From contig NZ_JABBHF010000005.1 in NCBI RefSeq assembly GCF_012910715.1, forward strand, positions 283,661-347,660: a DNA stretch of 64,000 bases. The letters run 5' to 3'. The translations under genes and the position numbers were made by a program. The notes under the pieces are model-generated. The model worked only from the letters and a program-made list of their open reading frames with translations, was not told where the DNA came from and made no database searches. Source of the DNA: Flavivirga algicola (lineage in GTDB: Bacteria; Bacteroidota; Bacteroidia; Flavobacteriales; Flavobacteriaceae). This document shows, piece by piece, positions 54,464 through 63,960 of this stretch. Within the stretch, counting starts at the first letter, position 1. Every line of letters begins with the position of its first letter.

Positions 54464-56196
54464 ATGATAAGTTCCATAGGCTATTAAGAAGACAACTCAA
54501 AAAATCTAACTTAGATATTTTGAGTGATCCAAAGTATATGGACTTTTTGGAGATGATTGATAGTGCCTATAAAGGTTTCGATAAAGACTTAAGACGTATT
54601 GAGCACATTCTTGACGAAAGCACAAAAGAACTATTTCTAGCCAATCAGAGATTGATTCAGGAGCGGGATAAAACTAATATAAAACTTGAGAATATTGTTG
54701 ACAATCTTGGAGGTGTTATTTTTGAAACTGATTTAAAGGGTAATTTTACTTTTTTGAACAATGCTTGGGAAGGGTACACAGGCTTATCAATAGAAGATAC
54801 TTTAGGTAAAAATTTCAAAGATTTTTTATTGCCTGAATATATTGATAATGAAGAAAATTTTGAAGAACTTTTTTATAGAGGGAAAGAACACATTAAGTTT
54901 ATCTTCAAATATAAAAAAAAGAAAAAACCTATGTGGTTTGAGGTTAAATCTAAATTAATATATAGTAATGGAGTAACCCCCGTTGGCTTTATAGGAGCCA
55001 TTACAGATGTAACAACTTTGAAAAGGACAGAGATAGAACTACAAAAAGCTAGTAAATCCAAAGATGAATTTTTGTCTACTATGTCTCATGAAATTAGAAC
55101 ACCTTTAAATGCTGTTACTGGAATAGCCAATATTTTGTTAATGGAAGAGTATCTGCCAGACCAGTTAGAAAATTTAAAGGCATTAAAGTATTCGGGAGAA
55201 CATTTATTAGGTTTGATAAATGATTTGTTGGATTTCGATAAAATAAAATCAGGTAAGTTAAAACTTGTAGAGAAAGATTTTAGCTTAAATTATTTTTTAG
55301 AAAGCATAAAATCCCATTTTAGTTTAAGAACAGAAAAAAAGGGTTTAATCTTTAATGTTATTAAGGAAAATGATGTGCCAGATAACATTATTGGCGATAA
55401 GTTGAAGCTTACTCAAGTAATTAAAAACCTATTGAGTAATTCTTTAAAATTTACCGAAAATGGATGTATTAATCTTATAGTTAAAAATTTAGGTGTTAAA
55501 GAAAACAAAGTAAGATTAGTTTTTAAAGTTGTTGATACAGGAATTGGCATATCGAAAAGCAAACAAGAATCCATTTTTGAAAGCTTTATACAAGCAAATT
55601 CAGAAACTTCTATCAAGTATGGAGGTACAGGCCTTGGCTTGTCAATTAGTAAAAAGTTATTGAACCTACAAGGTAGCGACTTGATAGTGGAAAGTGAACT
55701 TGGTAAGGGGTCGACATTTTTCTTTGAGATCACTTATAAAATAAGTAACAGGCTTAGTGTTTATGAACCTGACATGATTAAAATGCAACCTGATTATGAG
55801 CCCATAGATATCAATGTTCTAGTTGCCGAAGATAATAAAATGAATGTGTTAATACTTAAACGTTTTTTTAATAAATGGGGCATTACATATACCATTGCTG
55901 AAAATGGAGAAAAAGCCTTGGAACTATTTAAAAAGTTTGATTACGATTTAATACTTATGGATCTGCAAATGCCTAAGATAAATGGATATCAAGCAGCTAA
56001 AATTATTAGAAAATCTGAGAATAAAAATAAAGCTAGTATACCAATAATTGCTTTAACAGCTTTTGCCCAAACAGATATTAAAAAGAAAACAGAACAATAT
56101 AAAATGAATGGGTTTATGGGGAAACCTTTTAACCCGGAAGAGTTATATAAATTGCTACGATCCTACAGTAAAGAATACAATAAAAAAGCTATTTAG
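54457..56196 (+). CDS. Hybrid sensor histidine kinase (PAS-HisKA-HATPase-REC)
   Basis: A 579-residue soluble kinase. The N-terminus (1-75) is helical, a PAS domain spans about 75-190, the dimerisation helix has H211 in STMSHEIRTPLN, the ATP-binding domain has N-box NLLSNSLKF (324-332), DTGIGI (360-365) and GGTGLGL (389-395), and a receiver domain covers 452-570 with phospho-acceptor D502 in LMDLQMPKING and K556. No membrane segment, so the signal must be cytoplasmic and probably comes through the FIST protein encoded just upstream. The receiver may be the final output or pass phosphate to an unlinked partner. Confidence 0.92.
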   Translation: MLNDKFHRLLRRQLKKSNLDILSDPKYMDFLEMIDSAYKGFDKDLRRIEHILDESTKELFLANQRLIQERDKTNIKLENIVDNLGGVIFETDLKGNFTFLNNAWEGYTGLSIEDTLGKNFKDFLLPEYIDNEENFEELFYRGKEHIKFIFKYKKKKKPMWFEVKSKLIYSNGVTPVGFIGAITDVTTLKRTEIELQKASKSKDEFLSTMSHEIRTPLNAVTGIANILLMEEYLPDQLENLKALKYSGEHLLGLINDLLDFDKIKSGKLKLVEKDFSLNYFLESIKSHFSLRTEKKGLIFNVIKENDVPDNIIGDKLKLTQVIKNLLSNSLKFTENGCINLIVKNLGVKENKVRLVFKVVDTGIGISKSKQESIFESFIQANSETSIKYGGTGLGLSISKKLLNLQGSDLIVESELGKGSTFFFEITYKISNRLSVYEPDMIKMQPDYEPIDINVLVAEDNKMNVLILKRFFNKWGITYTIAENGEKALELFKKFDYDLILMDLQMPKINGYQAAKIIRKSENKNKASIPIIALTAFAQTDIKKKTEQYKMNGFMGKPFNPEELYKLLRSYSKEYNKKAI

Positions 56197-56648
56197 CTAA
56201 ATTTTATTGCGGTTAAATACACCCAAATTATAAACAAAACCTGTAGTGGAATTCTAAACCACAAGTACATTAACCCATTTCCATCATAAGTGGCTTTTTG
56301 ATAATTTAAATGGTCAATTGAAGCTTTAATATTTGCTGGTAAAATAATAATAAAGAATAGGATTAATAGCCATGCCGTTAATGGTCTTAACTGCGGAATA
56401 TGTAAACCTATGGCTCCAAGAATCTCGACAAAGGCAGTAAAATAAACGATTTCTTTTTTAAAAGGAATTATTTCGGGAACCATTAAAGCCATACCATCTG
56501 GAAATAAAAAATGACCTAAAGCAGTAAAAAGAAGCATTACGGACATAGCTATACGTCCAGACAGGACAAAGTCATATTTCCCATTAATAACTTTTACGGA
56601 AACTAGAGAAATAACAAAAACTATAATAAGTACAAAAAGGGCTTTCAT
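56193..56648 (-). CDS. DoxX-like membrane protein
   Basis: A 151-residue protein with four helices. FTALGHFLFPDGMALMVP and FTAFVEILGAIGLHIPQ fit the DoxX-like family. Role unknown, perhaps thiosulfate- or redox-related as for DoxX. It follows the Crp/Fnr gene by 51 bases on the same strand and converges with the kinase gene, overlapping it by 4 bases. Confidence 0.75.
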   Translation of the reverse strand: MKALFVLIIVFVISLVSVKVINGKYDFVLSGRIAMSVMLLFTALGHFLFPDGMALMVPEIIPFKKEIVYFTAFVEILGAIGLHIPQLRPLTAWLLILFFIIILPANIKASIDHLNYQKATYDGNGLMYLWFRIPLQVLFIIWVYLTAIKFS

Positions 56649-56699
56649 CTTTTTTAGGCAAATTTCATGAAAGTTTAAACTTGAAACAATGAACCTAAG

Positions 56700-57266
56700 T
56701 TAAAAAATACGCTTTCTAATCCGACTTAATGCTTGTGGGGTTATGCCAATATAAGAAGCTAAATATTTAAGGGGGATTTTTTTAATTAATTCTGGTCTTT
56801 CAACAAATAAATTTAAATACCTTTCTTCTGGAGTTTCATTTAAGAAAGATTGCTCTCTTCTTAACTTTTTTAAATAAAGGTTTTCTGCTATTATTCGGCC
56901 AATAACATTGCCTGCTTCGGTTTTGTTATAAACGTCTTGTAAATCTTGATATGTAAGTCTCCAGAGAATAGTCTCCGTTAAAGCTTTCACCTCGTATGTA
57001 CTGGGATTTCTGGTTATAAAAGAATCATATGCACTCACAAACTCATTTTCAAAACAGAAACTAAAAGTAATATCATTCTCAAGTTTTGGAATAAAAAATA
57101 GGAGCGCCCCTTTTTCGATAAACGAAATATGATTTTCTGTTTCCCCAACCTTTAAAATAGTAGCTTTTTTATTGTAAACACTTTTTTTAAGCTTAGAAGA
57201 AAATACCTGCCAATCTAAGTCACTTAATTTAACTATCTGTTCAAAGCCTTCTCTTATTTTATGCAT
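56700..57266 (-). CDS. Crp/Fnr-family transcriptional regulator
   Basis: A 188-residue regulator: cyclic-nucleotide-binding-type beta-roll (VGETENHISFIEKGALLFF, SAYDSFITRNPSTYEVKAL) and a C-terminal winged helix ending in YLASYIGITPQALSRIRKRIF. The beta-roll lacks the classical cAMP-binding Arg-Ser pair, as in many Bacteroidota members, so the ligand is unknown. Probable control of the DoxX-like gene behind it. Confidence 0.88.
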   Translation of the reverse strand: MHKIREGFEQIVKLSDLDWQVFSSKLKKSVYNKKATILKVGETENHISFIEKGALLFFIPKLENDITFSFCFENEFVSAYDSFITRNPSTYEVKALTETILWRLTYQDLQDVYNKTEAGNVIGRIIAENLYLKKLRREQSFLNETPEERYLNLFVERPELIKKIPLKYLASYIGITPQALSRIRKRIF

Positions 57267-57307
57267 TAGCCTGTTTGAATTGTCCAGTTTATTGAAAATA
57301 GTCTAAC

Positions 57308-57315
57308 CAAAAATA
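57308..57315 (-). promoter_or_regulatory. Candidate -7 box for the Crp/Fnr gene
   Basis: On the minus strand TATTTTTG fits TAnnTTTG, 41 bases before the start codon, in the 130-base divergent gap with the DUF2851 gene. No -33 element seen. Confidence 0.35.
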
Positions 57316-57396
57316 TAAAACGAAGTTAATTGTTTTTTTGTAGGTTATTTCTTTTAAATTGTTTGAATTAGACTACGTAATTTTTATTTTAGCCAT

Positions 57397-58668
57397 ATGC
57401 AAGAAGATTTTTTACATTACATCTGGAAACATAAAAAAATTCAAATAAATAAACTTAAAACAGCAAACGGTGAGACAATTATAGTCAATACTGTAGGGCA
57501 TCATAATTTAAATTCTGGTCCAGATTTTTTTAATGCACAACTCACTATAGGAAACCAGTTGTGGGCGGGAAATGTAGAGATTCATTTAAAATCATCTGAT
57601 TGGTTTTTACATAATCACGAAAAAGATAAAGCATACGACAATGTTATTTTACATGTAGTTTGGGAGCATGATACAGATGTTTTTAGAAAAGATCAGACAA
57701 TAATCCCCACTTTGGAGTTAAAAGGCTTTATAAGTGAAGGTGTTTTAGATAATTATGAAAAACTCTTTTTCAAGCCCAATAAATGGATTAATTGTGAGTA
57801 CGATTTTGCTAGTAGCGATGATTTTGTATTAAATAATTGGTTAGAGCGTTTGTATTTAGAGCGTTTAGAACGAAAAACAAAAGAAATAGAAGCGCTTCTA
57901 ACAGCATCAAAAAATGATTGGGAAGCGGTTTTGTTTAAAATGTTGGCAAAGAATTTTGGACTTAAGGTAAACGGGGATTCGTTTTTTAGTTTGGCAAAAT
58001 CTATTGATTTTTCAATACTCAGAAAATCCCAATCAGATCAACAAACTTTAGAAGCACTACTCTTCGGACAATCAGGTTTGCTAAATCAGGAGACCGAAGA
58101 ACCTTACTCCATAAGCCTTGTCAAGGAATACCAATTTTTAAAACAAAAGTTTAAATTGGAAAATACTCATGTACTACCATGTTACTTTTTTAGATTGCGG
58201 CCATCAAATTTTCCAACGATTAGATTGTCTCAATTGGCGAGTTTATATTACGAGCATCAAAATTTGTTTTCAGAAATTTTAGAAACAAACCATTTAGATC
58301 ATTATTATAAATTATTAAAAGTATCGACGTCAAAGTTTTGGGAAACACATTATACGTTTCAAAAAAAATCAAAATTATCTAAAAAAGTACTTACAAAACC
58401 ATTTATGGATTTATTATTAATTAATACCATTCTACCTCTTAAATTTTGTTATGCGAAGCAAAAAGGTGAAATCATTAATTCTGATATTATAAAAATTGCT
58501 GTTTCAATTACTTCAGAAAAGAATAGTATAATTGATGCGTTCAATAATTTAAAAAAAGTATCGAAATCGGCATTAGATTCACAAGCACTTATTCAGCTTA
58601 AAACAGCATATTGTGATAAAAATAAATGCTTGCAATGTGCAGTTGGAAATGCTTTAATCATTAAATAA
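57397..58668 (+). CDS. DUF2851 family protein
   Basis: A 423-residue protein. LHYIWKHKKI, GHHNLNSGPDFFNAQL, WAGNVEIHLKSSDW and VILHVVWEHD are conserved in DUF2851, widespread in Bacteroidota and without known function; the acidic and His residues hint at a nuclease-like fold. The C-terminus has CDKNKCLQCAVG, a possible metal-binding Cys cluster. Stands alone on the strand. Confidence 0.85.
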   Translation: MQEDFLHYIWKHKKIQINKLKTANGETIIVNTVGHHNLNSGPDFFNAQLTIGNQLWAGNVEIHLKSSDWFLHNHEKDKAYDNVILHVVWEHDTDVFRKDQTIIPTLELKGFISEGVLDNYEKLFFKPNKWINCEYDFASSDDFVLNNWLERLYLERLERKTKEIEALLTASKNDWEAVLFKMLAKNFGLKVNGDSFFSLAKSIDFSILRKSQSDQQTLEALLFGQSGLLNQETEEPYSISLVKEYQFLKQKFKLENTHVLPCYFFRLRPSNFPTIRLSQLASLYYEHQNLFSEILETNHLDHYYKLLKVSTSKFWETHYTFQKKSKLSKKVLTKPFMDLLLINTILPLKFCYAKQKGEIINSDIIKIAVSITSEKNSIIDAFNNLKKVSKSALDSQALIQLKTAYCDKNKCLQCAVGNALIIK

Positions 58669-58789
58669 TAATAGTTTTTTTAGGAAGTTTTCGAAGATTC
58701 ATGAAGACAATGATTTATAAATAAAATCAATGAATAAAGTGGAAATCTAAAAAATATAATTTTGTTAAATTTTATATTTAAATTGCAGC

Positions 58790-59017
58790 ATGAATTATAT
58801 CTATAAACCATTATTGTTTTTTCAAAAACATGGCTATTATGTTTGTCAGCGTATAGCAGATAGATTGGGTATTAGAGCTAAGGTAGTTAGAACTACATTT
58901 ATGTATTTAACGTTTGTCACTGTTGGTTTTGGTTTTGCACTATATTTATTTTTAGCTTTCTGGATAAAAATTAAAGATGTAGTTTATACGAAACGTACAT
59001 CGGTTTTCGACTTATAA
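58790..59017 (+). CDS. PspC-domain membrane protein
   Basis: A 75-residue protein with the PspC fold: a short N-terminal part (CQRIADRLGIRAKVVRTTFMYLTFV) and one or two helices. PspC senses envelope stress in the phage-shock response. It stands 18 bases ahead of the potassium channel gene. Confidence 0.8.
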   Translation: MNYIYKPLLFFQKHGYYVCQRIADRLGIRAKVVRTTFMYLTFVTVGFGFALYLFLAFWIKIKDVVYTKRTSVFDL

Positions 59018-59035
59018 TTAGATTTGGTATAACCC

Positions 59036-60061
59036 ATGAGTCCACTTATAAAGTTTTTTAGAACTAAAATATATACAGCAGTGTTTTTATTAGTAGTTAT
59101 TTTACTAATAGGCGTTGCAGGGTATAAAACGATATCTGGTTATTCATGGATTGATGCGGTTTATATGACCGTAATTACTATGACAACTGTTGGGTTTGGT
59201 GAAGTGGTTCCCCTTGATAATCAATCAAAAATTTTTACTATATTTTTAATACTTGCCAGTATAGTTATTGTTGGGTATGCACTTTCAATAATTACAGAAT
59301 ATATTTTGAGCAAAAACGATGTTGAAGAATTAATACAAAAGAAGATGCAAAAAAAGATCGATAGTTTTAAGGGGCACATAGTTATTTGTGGTTATGGCAG
59401 GAATGGTAAACAGGCAGCTAGAAAGCTTTTAGCATATGAAAAGGAATTTGTAGTTATAGAAAAAGATAAAGAAATGGAGGAGCGTTTGCAGATGGATGAA
59501 GTACCATATGTTATTGGGAACGCCAATGAAGATGAGACCCTAATGCAGGCAGGAATTGATAAAGCCTCTTGTTTAATATCTGCTTTACCAAACGATGCTG
59601 ATAATTTATTTGTAGTGCTTTCAACCAGGCAATTAAATAAGTCTATCAATATTATAAGCAGAGCCTCATTGGAAACATCTTATGATAAATTAAAATTGGC
59701 TGGGGCAAATAATGTTATTTTGCCCGATAAAATTGGTGGCGACCATATGGCATCTTTGGTTGTAATTCCTGGCTTGATGGAGTTTGTTGATAATTTGTCA
59801 ATCGTTGGTAAATCGAATATTAATATAGAAGAAGTAGCTGTTGAAAAACTATATAGGGATAATATGAAGGAAGCCAGAACTATTAAAGACTTAGACCTTC
59901 GCAAAAAAACAGGTTGTACTGTTATTGGGTATAAAGATGAAAAAGGTGAATATCTGGTAAACCCTGAGGCTGAACTAGAATTAGCAGCAAATTCTAAAAT
60001 TATTGTTTTGGGTAGACCAGAACAAATAGATGCTCTTAATTCCGAATACAATATAGATTAA
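59036..60061 (+). CDS. Potassium channel with RCK (TrkA-N/C) domain
   Basis: A 341-residue two-helix channel: helix 1 (about 11-28), pore loop with the selectivity filter TVGFGE (51-56), helix 2 (about 65-92), then an RCK domain beginning HIVICGYGRNGKQ with the nucleotide-binding GYGRNG (119-124), and a TrkA-C like end. GFGE in place of GYGD still supports K+ selectivity as in several prokaryotic channels. Gating by NAD(H) or Ca2+ is likely. Confidence 0.92.
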   Translation: MSPLIKFFRTKIYTAVFLLVVILLIGVAGYKTISGYSWIDAVYMTVITMTTVGFGEVVPLDNQSKIFTIFLILASIVIVGYALSIITEYILSKNDVEELIQKKMQKKIDSFKGHIVICGYGRNGKQAARKLLAYEKEFVVIEKDKEMEERLQMDEVPYVIGNANEDETLMQAGIDKASCLISALPNDADNLFVVLSTRQLNKSINIISRASLETSYDKLKLAGANNVILPDKIGGDHMASLVVIPGLMEFVDNLSIVGKSNINIEEVAVEKLYRDNMKEARTIKDLDLRKKTGCTVIGYKDEKGEYLVNPEAELELAANSKIIVLGRPEQIDALNSEYNID

Positions 60062-60168
60062 AGATTTTTTGATTTTAACAACCATTGTTTTAAAAAATCA
60101 TTTTTTTTTAGCATCTTGCTAGCTTTTAATACGAATTTTTCAATAAAAATAATAAATACAATTTTTCT

Positions 60169-61779
60169 ATGAAGAAATTTCTTCTTTCAATATGCGCTTT
60201 AATACTACCGTTTTTAACATTTGCACAAGAGGCTGTCGAAAAAGGACTAGATCAAAGAATTGATGAAGGGTTTAAGCCCGTTTCAGACTTTTTTAGTAGT
60301 GTCATATTTTTTAAGGTTTGGACAGACCCGGATATTCCATTTGTGTTATTGCTTTTAGTTGGAAGTGCTGCTTTCTTTACGATCTACTTTGGGTTTCCTA
60401 ATTTAAAGTATTTTGGAAAAGCTATTAATACGGTAAGAGGAAAATATGATGAAATAGAAGGAGGGCATAAAGCTGCCGATACACCGATGACTATAGATGG
60501 AGATATACGCGATACGATTCGTGATGAAAGCCAAGAAGGAGAAGTGAGTCATTTTCAGGCTTTAGCTACAGCAGTTTCTGGTACTGTGGGTAATGGAAAT
60601 ATAGCAGGGGTTGCTTTAGCAATTGCACTAGGAGGTCCTGGAGCAACGTTTTGGATGATTATATGTGGTTTGCTAGGGATGTCTACTAAGTTTGTGGAGT
60701 GTACTTTAGGAGTTCAATATAGAGATGTTGGAGAAGACGGTACAGTTTACGGTGGCCCCATGTATTATATTACTAAAGGACTTAAGGAGAGAGGGTTTTC
60801 TGTATTAGGAAAAGTAGCTGCTGTACTTTTCGCTATATTTTGCATAGGTGGATCGTTTGGAGGCGGTAATGCGGCTCAGTCTAATCAGGCAACGGTTGTT
60901 CTTAAAGAACTTATGGGGCTGGAAAGCACAAGTGCAGGAGCTGTTATTGGTTTATTGATGGCTATACTGGTGGGGATCATTATAATAGGAGGTATTAAAA
61001 GAATAGCTTCGGTTACAGAAAAAGTTGTGCCTTTTATGGCTGTGCTATATATTGTAGCGTGTCTATATATAATTTTAAGTAACTTTTCTTTAATAGATGA
61101 TGCTTTCGGATTGATATTCACAGAGGCGTTTAACCCTAGAGCTATTGGTGTAGGTGGTGTAATTGGAGTTTTGCTTGTTGGTTTTAAACGTGCTGCTTTT
61201 TCAAACGAAGCAGGGGCTGGTTCTGCATCTATTGCGCATTCAGCAGTAAAAACTAAATATTCAGCTTCAGAAGGTTTGGTGGCATTACTAGAACCGTTTA
61301 TTGATACCGTTGTAATTTGTACTATGACAGCTTTAGTTATTGTGATCTTTAATACTGGTGGTGTATTTGAATATGGTGGCGATGGTACAGGAGGAGTCAT
61401 GATTGATGGTATGCGTTACGAAGGCGCAGGAATAACGTCACAAGCATTCGCACAATACATACCTTATTCTAATGTGTTTTTAACAATTGCTGTTGTACTG
61501 TTTGCAGTTTCTACAATGATTTCATGGTCTTATTATGGACTACAATCTTGGAAATTTTTGTTTGGTAGAGGTAAGGTAGCCGATTTAACCTATAAGCTTT
61601 TATTCTTATTGTTTGTTATTATTGGAGCAGCAGCTAGTATGAAATCAATTTGGGATTTCTCAGATGCCATGATTTTTGCCATGGTATTCCCTAATATGGT
61701 TGGGTTATATTTCCTATTCCCTGTAGTTAAAAAGCAATTAAAAAGATATTTAGATGCTATAAAAGCAGCCAAGGCATAA
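60169..61779 (+). CDS. Sodium/alanine (AGCS) symporter
   Basis: A 536-residue carrier with about ten helices of the alanine/glycine:cation symporter family. TAVSGTVGNGNIAGVALAIALGGPGATFWM, TKFVECTLGVQYRD and NEAGAGSASIAHSAVKTKYSASEGLVALLEPFIDT are diagnostic. A signal-like stretch precedes the first helix. Imports alanine or glycine with Na+. Confidence 0.93.
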   Translation: MKKFLLSICALILPFLTFAQEAVEKGLDQRIDEGFKPVSDFFSSVIFFKVWTDPDIPFVLLLLVGSAAFFTIYFGFPNLKYFGKAINTVRGKYDEIEGGHKAADTPMTIDGDIRDTIRDESQEGEVSHFQALATAVSGTVGNGNIAGVALAIALGGPGATFWMIICGLLGMSTKFVECTLGVQYRDVGEDGTVYGGPMYYITKGLKERGFSVLGKVAAVLFAIFCIGGSFGGGNAAQSNQATVVLKELMGLESTSAGAVIGLLMAILVGIIIIGGIKRIASVTEKVVPFMAVLYIVACLYIILSNFSLIDDAFGLIFTEAFNPRAIGVGGVIGVLLVGFKRAAFSNEAGAGSASIAHSAVKTKYSASEGLVALLEPFIDTVVICTMTALVIVIFNTGGVFEYGGDGTGGVMIDGMRYEGAGITSQAFAQYIPYSNVFLTIAVVLFAVSTMISWSYYGLQSWKFLFGRGKVADLTYKLLFLLFVIIGAAASMKSIWDFSDAMIFAMVFPNMVGLYFLFPVVKKQLKRYLDAIKAAKA

Positions 61780-61789
61780 GCAATTTTAT

Positions 61790-62668
61790 ATGCAGAATTT
61801 TAAATCCCATTTCATGTTTTCTAAAGAACAACGAAATGGGATTCTTTTATTAATACTACTTATAATTGGGTTGCAATGTGTTTATCATTTTGTGGATTTT
61901 TCGACAGAAGATATTTTAATTAATGAAGTAGAGTTTGCCAAGTTTAATGAAGAACTCGATTCGCTTAGATTATTGAAACTTGAAGAAAACAAACCTAAAA
62001 TATATCCTTTTAATCCAAATTATATAACAGATTTTAAAGGAGCGTCCTTAGGAATGTCCAATAAAGAAATTGATAGGTTATTGGCTTTTAGAAAGCAAAA
62101 TAAGTGGGTTAATTCAGCAAAACAATTTCAAGAAGTTACTAAAGTATCCGATTCGCTTTTAGATCGGATATCACCATATTTTAAATTTCCAGAATGGGTT
62201 ACAAATCCTAAACCAAAACAAGTTTCAGTTTTTAATCATACTAACAACTTAATAACCTTTGCTCAAAAACAAGACTTAAATAAAGTAACAGCGCAACAAC
62301 TACAAAAAATAAATGGCATAGGGAGTGTTCTTTCACAGCGTATTATAAGATTTAGAAATAAATTTATTGGAGGCTTTATTGATGATGTACAGCTTCAAGA
62401 TGTATACGGATTAACTCCAGAAGTTATTGAACGAATAACAAACAATTTTACCGTGAAGACACCAAGAAAAATTCATAAAATCAACATAAATGCAGCTACT
62501 GTAGATGACTTGGTAACTATTCAACACATAGATTACGATTTAGCTCATAATATCATAGAGCAACGTAATTTAATAGAAGGATATAAATCCTTGGGTGGAT
62601 TAAAAAAAGTAAAAGACTTTCCAGTAAATAAAATCGATATAATTAAATTATATTTGTCGCTCGATTGA
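61790..62668 (+). CDS. Helix-hairpin-helix (ComEA-like) membrane-anchored protein
   Basis: A 292-residue protein with an N-terminal membrane anchor (about 16-34) and several helix-hairpin-helix motifs: LQKINGIGSVLSQRIIRFRNKF is the clearest, with LLAFRKQNKWVNSAKQFQEV and LVTIQHIDYDLAHNIIEQRN as further units. This is the ComEA type that can bind DNA outside the inner membrane during uptake. Ten bases after the symporter gene, though functionally unlinked. Confidence 0.82.
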   Translation: MQNFKSHFMFSKEQRNGILLLILLIIGLQCVYHFVDFSTEDILINEVEFAKFNEELDSLRLLKLEENKPKIYPFNPNYITDFKGASLGMSNKEIDRLLAFRKQNKWVNSAKQFQEVTKVSDSLLDRISPYFKFPEWVTNPKPKQVSVFNHTNNLITFAQKQDLNKVTAQQLQKINGIGSVLSQRIIRFRNKFIGGFIDDVQLQDVYGLTPEVIERITNNFTVKTPRKIHKININAATVDDLVTIQHIDYDLAHNIIEQRNLIEGYKSLGGLKKVKDFPVNKIDIIKLYLSLD

Positions 62669-62790
62669 AAAATAGCCACGTTTAAGAAATGTGTATTAAC
62701 TTGGAGTTGTTAATGATAAAGAAAGGTTAATTATAAATAACACCTGCAAGCAAGCAGATCTAACCGATAAAGAATAATAAATTTTAATAA

Positions 62791-63960
62791 ATGAATAGTA
62801 TGTACTTCACCGAAGAGCATAATCTTTTTAGAAAAAGTCTTCAAGATTTTTTAAAGAAAGAAGTAGTTCCTCATATAGAAAAATGGGAAAAAACAGGAAC
62901 TATAGATAGGTTTATTTGGAAAAAGTTTGGTGATATGGGTTTTTTCGGTATAAATTACCCAGAAGTCTATGGTGGAATGAGCCTAGATTTATTCTATACA
63001 GTGATACTTCTTGAAGAACTTCAAAAAATAAACTCAGGCGGTTTTGCTGCTGCTATTTGGGCTCATGTGTATTTAGCAATGACGCATCTAAATGCAGAAG
63101 GAGATGAAGCCATCAAACAAAAATATTTAGCACCAAGTATAGCAGGAGATAAAATAGGGTGCTTATGTATTACTGAGCCTTTTGGGGGTAGTGATGTGGC
63201 AGGAATGCGAACAACGGCAGTGAAGGAAGGTGACCATTATATTATTAACGGATCAAAAACCTTTATTACAAATGGTGTATACAGCGATTATTTAGTGGTA
63301 GCAGCAAAAACAAACCCAGAATTAGGAAACAAAGGCGTTAGTATATTTGTAATAGATAGAGAAGCAGATGGCGTATCGGCAACGAAATTAGATAAATTAG
63401 GGTGGAGAGCATCAGATACTGGAGAAATAGCATTTGATAATGTTAAAATACCAGCATCGAATTTAATGGGAGAAAAAAATAAAGGGTTTGCCTATATATT
63501 ACAACATTTTTCATTAGAACGTTTAATTATGGGGGTTAACGCCCATGCACGTGCAGAATATGCCTTAGAGTATGCATTGGGATATATGTCTGAACGTCAG
63601 GCTTTTGGAAAGACAATAGATGAATTTCAAGCATTAAGGCATAATATTTCAGACCTATATACCGATATGGAAATCTGTAAAGAGTTTAATTATTCGGTTG
63701 CTTATAGATTGAATAAAGGCGAGTATGTTGTTAAAGAAGCTTCCATGTCCAAATTAAAGTCAACAAAAATGGCGGACGATGTTATTTATCAATGTCTTCA
63801 GTTTTTAGGAGGCTATGGCTATATGGAAGAATATCCAATGGCAAGACTTCTAAGAGATAGCAGATTAGGTCCAATTGGTGGTGGTACCTCTGAAATCCTT
63901 CGTGAGATTATCGCCAAAATAGTCATAGATAAGAAAGAATATAGGCCAGTAGTAGAATAG
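62791..63960 (+). CDS. Acyl-CoA dehydrogenase
   Basis: A 389-residue flavoenzyme of the acyl-CoA dehydrogenase family, first oxidation step of fatty-acid breakdown or a related branched-chain acyl-CoA step. LCITEPFGGSDVAGMRTTA and TFITNG bind FAD and substrate, RQAFGKTIDEFQALRHNISDL is the middle helix region and GGYGYMEEYPMARLLRDSR ends in GGGTSEI. The Glu of EEYP is the usual catalytic base position. Full length. The first of two close ATG codons is used. Confidence 0.92.
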   Translation: MNSMYFTEEHNLFRKSLQDFLKKEVVPHIEKWEKTGTIDRFIWKKFGDMGFFGINYPEVYGGMSLDLFYTVILLEELQKINSGGFAAAIWAHVYLAMTHLNAEGDEAIKQKYLAPSIAGDKIGCLCITEPFGGSDVAGMRTTAVKEGDHYIINGSKTFITNGVYSDYLVVAAKTNPELGNKGVSIFVIDREADGVSATKLDKLGWRASDTGEIAFDNVKIPASNLMGEKNKGFAYILQHFSLERLIMGVNAHARAEYALEYALGYMSERQAFGKTIDEFQALRHNISDLYTDMEICKEFNYSVAYRLNKGEYVVKEASMSKLKSTKMADDVIYQCLQFLGGYGYMEEYPMARLLRDSRLGPIGGGTSEILREIIAKIVIDKKEYRPVVE

